In this document: positions 40,181 to 42,073 of the stretch, one piece after another
How the letters are laid out: every line of letters starts with the position of its first letter
Position numbering within the stretch: the first letter of the stretch is position 1
From: Sunxiuqinia dokdonensis
GTDB taxonomy: Bacteria > Bacteroidota > Bacteroidia > Bacteroidales > Prolixibacteraceae
Assembly (NCBI RefSeq): GCF_001270965.1
Contig: NZ_LGIA01000225.1
Span: forward strand, 1-42,073
Length of the DNA stretch: 42,073 nt
Reading direction: 5' to 3'
Position numbers and translations under genes: made by a program
The notes under the pieces: model-generated
Told to the model about the DNA's origin: nothing
The model's input: only the letters and a program-made list of their open reading frames with translations
Databases searched by the model: none

Positions 40181-42073
40181 ATGGAGTTACCCCTTCTAAA
40201 AGATATCGTCATCATTTTTGCCCTGTCAACTTTTGTAAACTTCTTATTTACAAAGATAAAGATCCCCACCATCATTGGTTATCTGTTGACCGGGGTAATT
40301 ACCGGCCCTTATTTTCTTGGCATTGTGGGCTCAAACCACCAGATCGAGTTGCTGGCTGAAATTGGGGTCATTTTGCTAATGTTTACCATTGGGCTTGAGT
40401 TTTCAATCAACCATTTATTACGAATTCGTAAAATCGTCTTTTTTGGCGGTTTCATGCAGTTGATCCTCACGGCAGGGATCACGATGCTGGTGGCGCGGCT
40501 TTATAACTTAAGCTGGCCGGGAGCTTTGTTTGTGGGTTTCCTGACGGCCTTGAGCAGTACCGCCGTTGTGCTGAAGTTGATGCAGGAGCGCTCCGAAATT
40601 ACTTCGAACTATGGACGGACGGTGTTGGGAATCCTCATCTTTCAGGATGTGATTCTCATTCCCTTGCTCTTGTTTACACCCATGTTGGGAAGCGAAGCGT
40701 CGGATGTTGGCGGACAGTTGCTGCCACTGTTGGGTAAAACCGTGGTTTTGGTCGGAATGGTGTACGTTGGAAACCGTTGGCTCATGCCTAAATTGCTGCA
40801 GATGGTGGCGCTCACCAAAAACCAGGAGTTGTTTATGATGAGCATCTTTGCCATTTGTCTGTCCGTTGCTCTGCTAACTTCGGAGATGGGCATCTCGCTG
40901 GCCTTTGGAGCGTTCCTGGCGGGTTTAATGATTTCGGAGTCAGAATACAGCGACAACGCATTTGGTCATTTAATTCCGTTTAAAGATACCTTTACCAGCT
41001 TTTTCTTCGTCAGTATTGGATTGCTGCTCGATCTTAGTTTTGTTGGCGAACACCTGATGTTGGTATTTTCGACGGTCTTGCTGGTGCTGGTCATTAAAAT
41101 GGTGATTGCGGGCGGAACAGCATTTTTGCTTGGACATACTTTTCGTGGAACCATCATGGTTGGATTTGCACTTTGCCAGGTGGGTGAATTCTCATTTATC
41201 CTGGCGCAGTCGGGTTTGAAGTATAACATTATTCCGGATTATTATTACCAGCTGTTTCTGGCTGTGGCCATTATCAGCATGTCGGTTACCCCTATTTTGA
41301 TGATGATTTCGCGCCCGACTGCCGATTTAATGCTGAAATTGCCGATCCCAAAAATTTGGGTCGATGGCATGTTCCCACTGCCTCAGATTGAAGTGCCGGC
41401 GCTTGAAAACCATGTGGTGTTTGTTGGGAAGGATTCGCGTTCGCTCAATTTGTCGGTGATGGCGAAGTATCTGAAAATGCCCTACATCTCGATCATTTTT
41501 GATCCGGGCATTGTCAAAAAACTTCAGGAAAAAGGAGAGACCGTGATTTATGGCGATGCCAACAATGAACCCATCCTGGAAAAGGCCCACATCAAAACGG
41601 CCGATGTGGCGGTTGTTTCGGTGGGAAACTTGATTGTGTCTATGGCGGTTGTCGATAAAATTCGTCAACTCAACCCGCATGTTTTCATCATTGTTCGAAC
41701 CAAAAAAGTAGTGGACATTGAAGAATTGTATAAGCTCGGTGCCAACCAGGTGATTCCCGAAGAGTTTGAAACGGCGATTGATTTGTTTGAACGGGTGCTG
41801 AAAAAGCGCTTGGTTCCCCAGCGCGAAATTAACCGGGTGATTGCCAAAATCAGGAACGATCATTACGGTATTTTCCGCGACACCACCAACCAGTCCGACG
41901 AGTTATTTAAAGAACTGCCAAACCTTGAAATTATGGCTTTAAAAGTTCGCGAAGGTTCATTTGTGATTGGCAAGTCCATCAGCGAAATCAAGTTCCGCAA
42001 GGTTTTTGGTGTGACCCTGGTCGCCATCCTCCGGAAAGATAAGCTGATTGAGCATCCCGACGGAAACAAGAAG
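40181..42073 (+). CDS. CPA2-family cation/proton antiporter with TrkA-type domains, 3' end cut by window edge
   Basis: A KefB/KefC-like monovalent cation:H+ antiporter, 631 residues visible. The membrane part (about 1-395) has around twelve helices, including GYLLTGVITGPYFLGIV, LLMFTIGLEFSI, FQDVILIPLLL (ion-binding QD in the family's discontinuous helix) and FFFVSIGLLLDL. A Rossmann TrkA-N/RCK domain follows (NHVVFVGKDSRSLNLSVMAK, then VIYGDANNEPILEKA). The start of a TrkA-C domain is near the edge (LKVREGSFVIGKSISEIKFR). The ATG at 40181 yields MELPLLKDIVIIFALS. Usual length is above 640, so little is missing. Partner ion (K+ or Na+) is unknown. Confidence 0.9.
   Translation, partial: MELPLLKDIVIIFALSTFVNFLFTKIKIPTIIGYLLTGVITGPYFLGIVGSNHQIELLAEIGVILLMFTIGLEFSINHLLRIRKIVFFGGFMQLILTAGITMLVARLYNLSWPGALFVGFLTALSSTAVVLKLMQERSEITSNYGRTVLGILIFQDVILIPLLLFTPMLGSEASDVGGQLLPLLGKTVVLVGMVYVGNRWLMPKLLQMVALTKNQELFMMSIFAICLSVALLTSEMGISLAFGAFLAGLMISESEYSDNAFGHLIPFKDTFTSFFFVSIGLLLDLSFVGEHLMLVFSTVLLVLVIKMVIAGGTAFLLGHTFRGTIMVGFALCQVGEFSFILAQSGLKYNIIPDYYYQLFLAVAIISMSVTPILMMISRPTADLMLKLPIPKIWVDGMFPLPQIEVPALENHVVFVGKDSRSLNLSVMAKYLKMPYISIIFDPGIVKKLQEKGETVIYGDANNEPILEKAHIKTADVAVVSVGNLIVSMAVVDKIRQLNPHVFIIVRTKKVVDIEELYKLGANQVIPEEFETAIDLFERVLKKRLVPQREINRVIAKIRNDHYGIFRDTTNQSDELFKELPNLEIMALKVREGSFVIGKSISEIKFRKVFGVTLVAILRKDKLIEHPDGNKK

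Overview
The window is a stretch of a Bacteroidota chromosome, most likely order Bacteroidales/Marinilabiliales (Prolixibacteraceae-like; the rank below phylum is a guess). The supporting signs are promoter-like TAnnTTTG boxes with few Shine-Dalgarno sequences, a glycine-lipid synthase pair (GlsA/GlsB type), a MraY with the long periplasmic insertion seen in this phylum, a LytTR two-component pair and secreted plant-polysaccharide hydrolases. No rRNA, tRNA, CRISPR array or complete insertion sequence was seen.

Layout. 1-4.7 kb: a xylulokinase (cut by the window start) and its GntR/AraR-like repressor, a proline dehydrogenase and an OmpH/Skp-like envelope protein. 4.8-7.4 kb: an overlapping glycosyltransferase/ATPase pair, a striking 22-bp phased repeat and an HU-like protein. 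7.5-9.4 kb: the glycine-lipid acyltransferase pair on the minus strand. 9.6-26.2 kb: a long, tightly packed dcw (division and cell wall) cluster, mraZ-rsmH-ftsL-ftsI-murE-mraY-murD-ftsW-murG-murC-ftsQ-ftsA-ftsZ-ftsZ, preceded by MraZ-type operator repeats and ending in two tandem, divergent ftsZ genes. 26.5-31 kb: a GatB/YqeY protein and a divergent GH43/GH9 polysaccharidase pair. 31-34.7 kb: a 42-bp repeat array, a cysteine-cluster protein, a MITE-like segment, a LytTR regulator/sensor kinase pair and a divergent ExbB-like membrane protein. 34.8-36.6 kb: a UDP-glucuronate-4-epimerase-like enzyme behind 11-bp phased sites, and a tandem LAB_N membrane protein. 36.8-42 kb: lepA, a VOC protein, a methyltransferase and a CPA2 cation/proton antiporter that runs off the end.

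How the genes fit together. The dcw cluster makes lipid II (MurE, MraY, MurD, MurG, MurC) and supplies the septal synthase (FtsW/FtsI), the linkers FtsL/FtsQ and the FtsA/FtsZ ring. The first FtsZ lacks the conserved C-terminal docking peptide and instead ends in an aromatic amphipathic segment resembling the tail of FtsA; this is the strongest candidate for an undescribed arrangement. A shared operator-like sequence before the xylulokinase, before the GntR repressor and between GH43 and GH9 suggests one pentose/hemicellulose regulon whose parts lie 26 kb apart. Several intergenic spaces carry short tandem repeats of quite different periods (8, 14, 15, 22 and 42 bp, plus 10- and 11-bp operator-like phasing).
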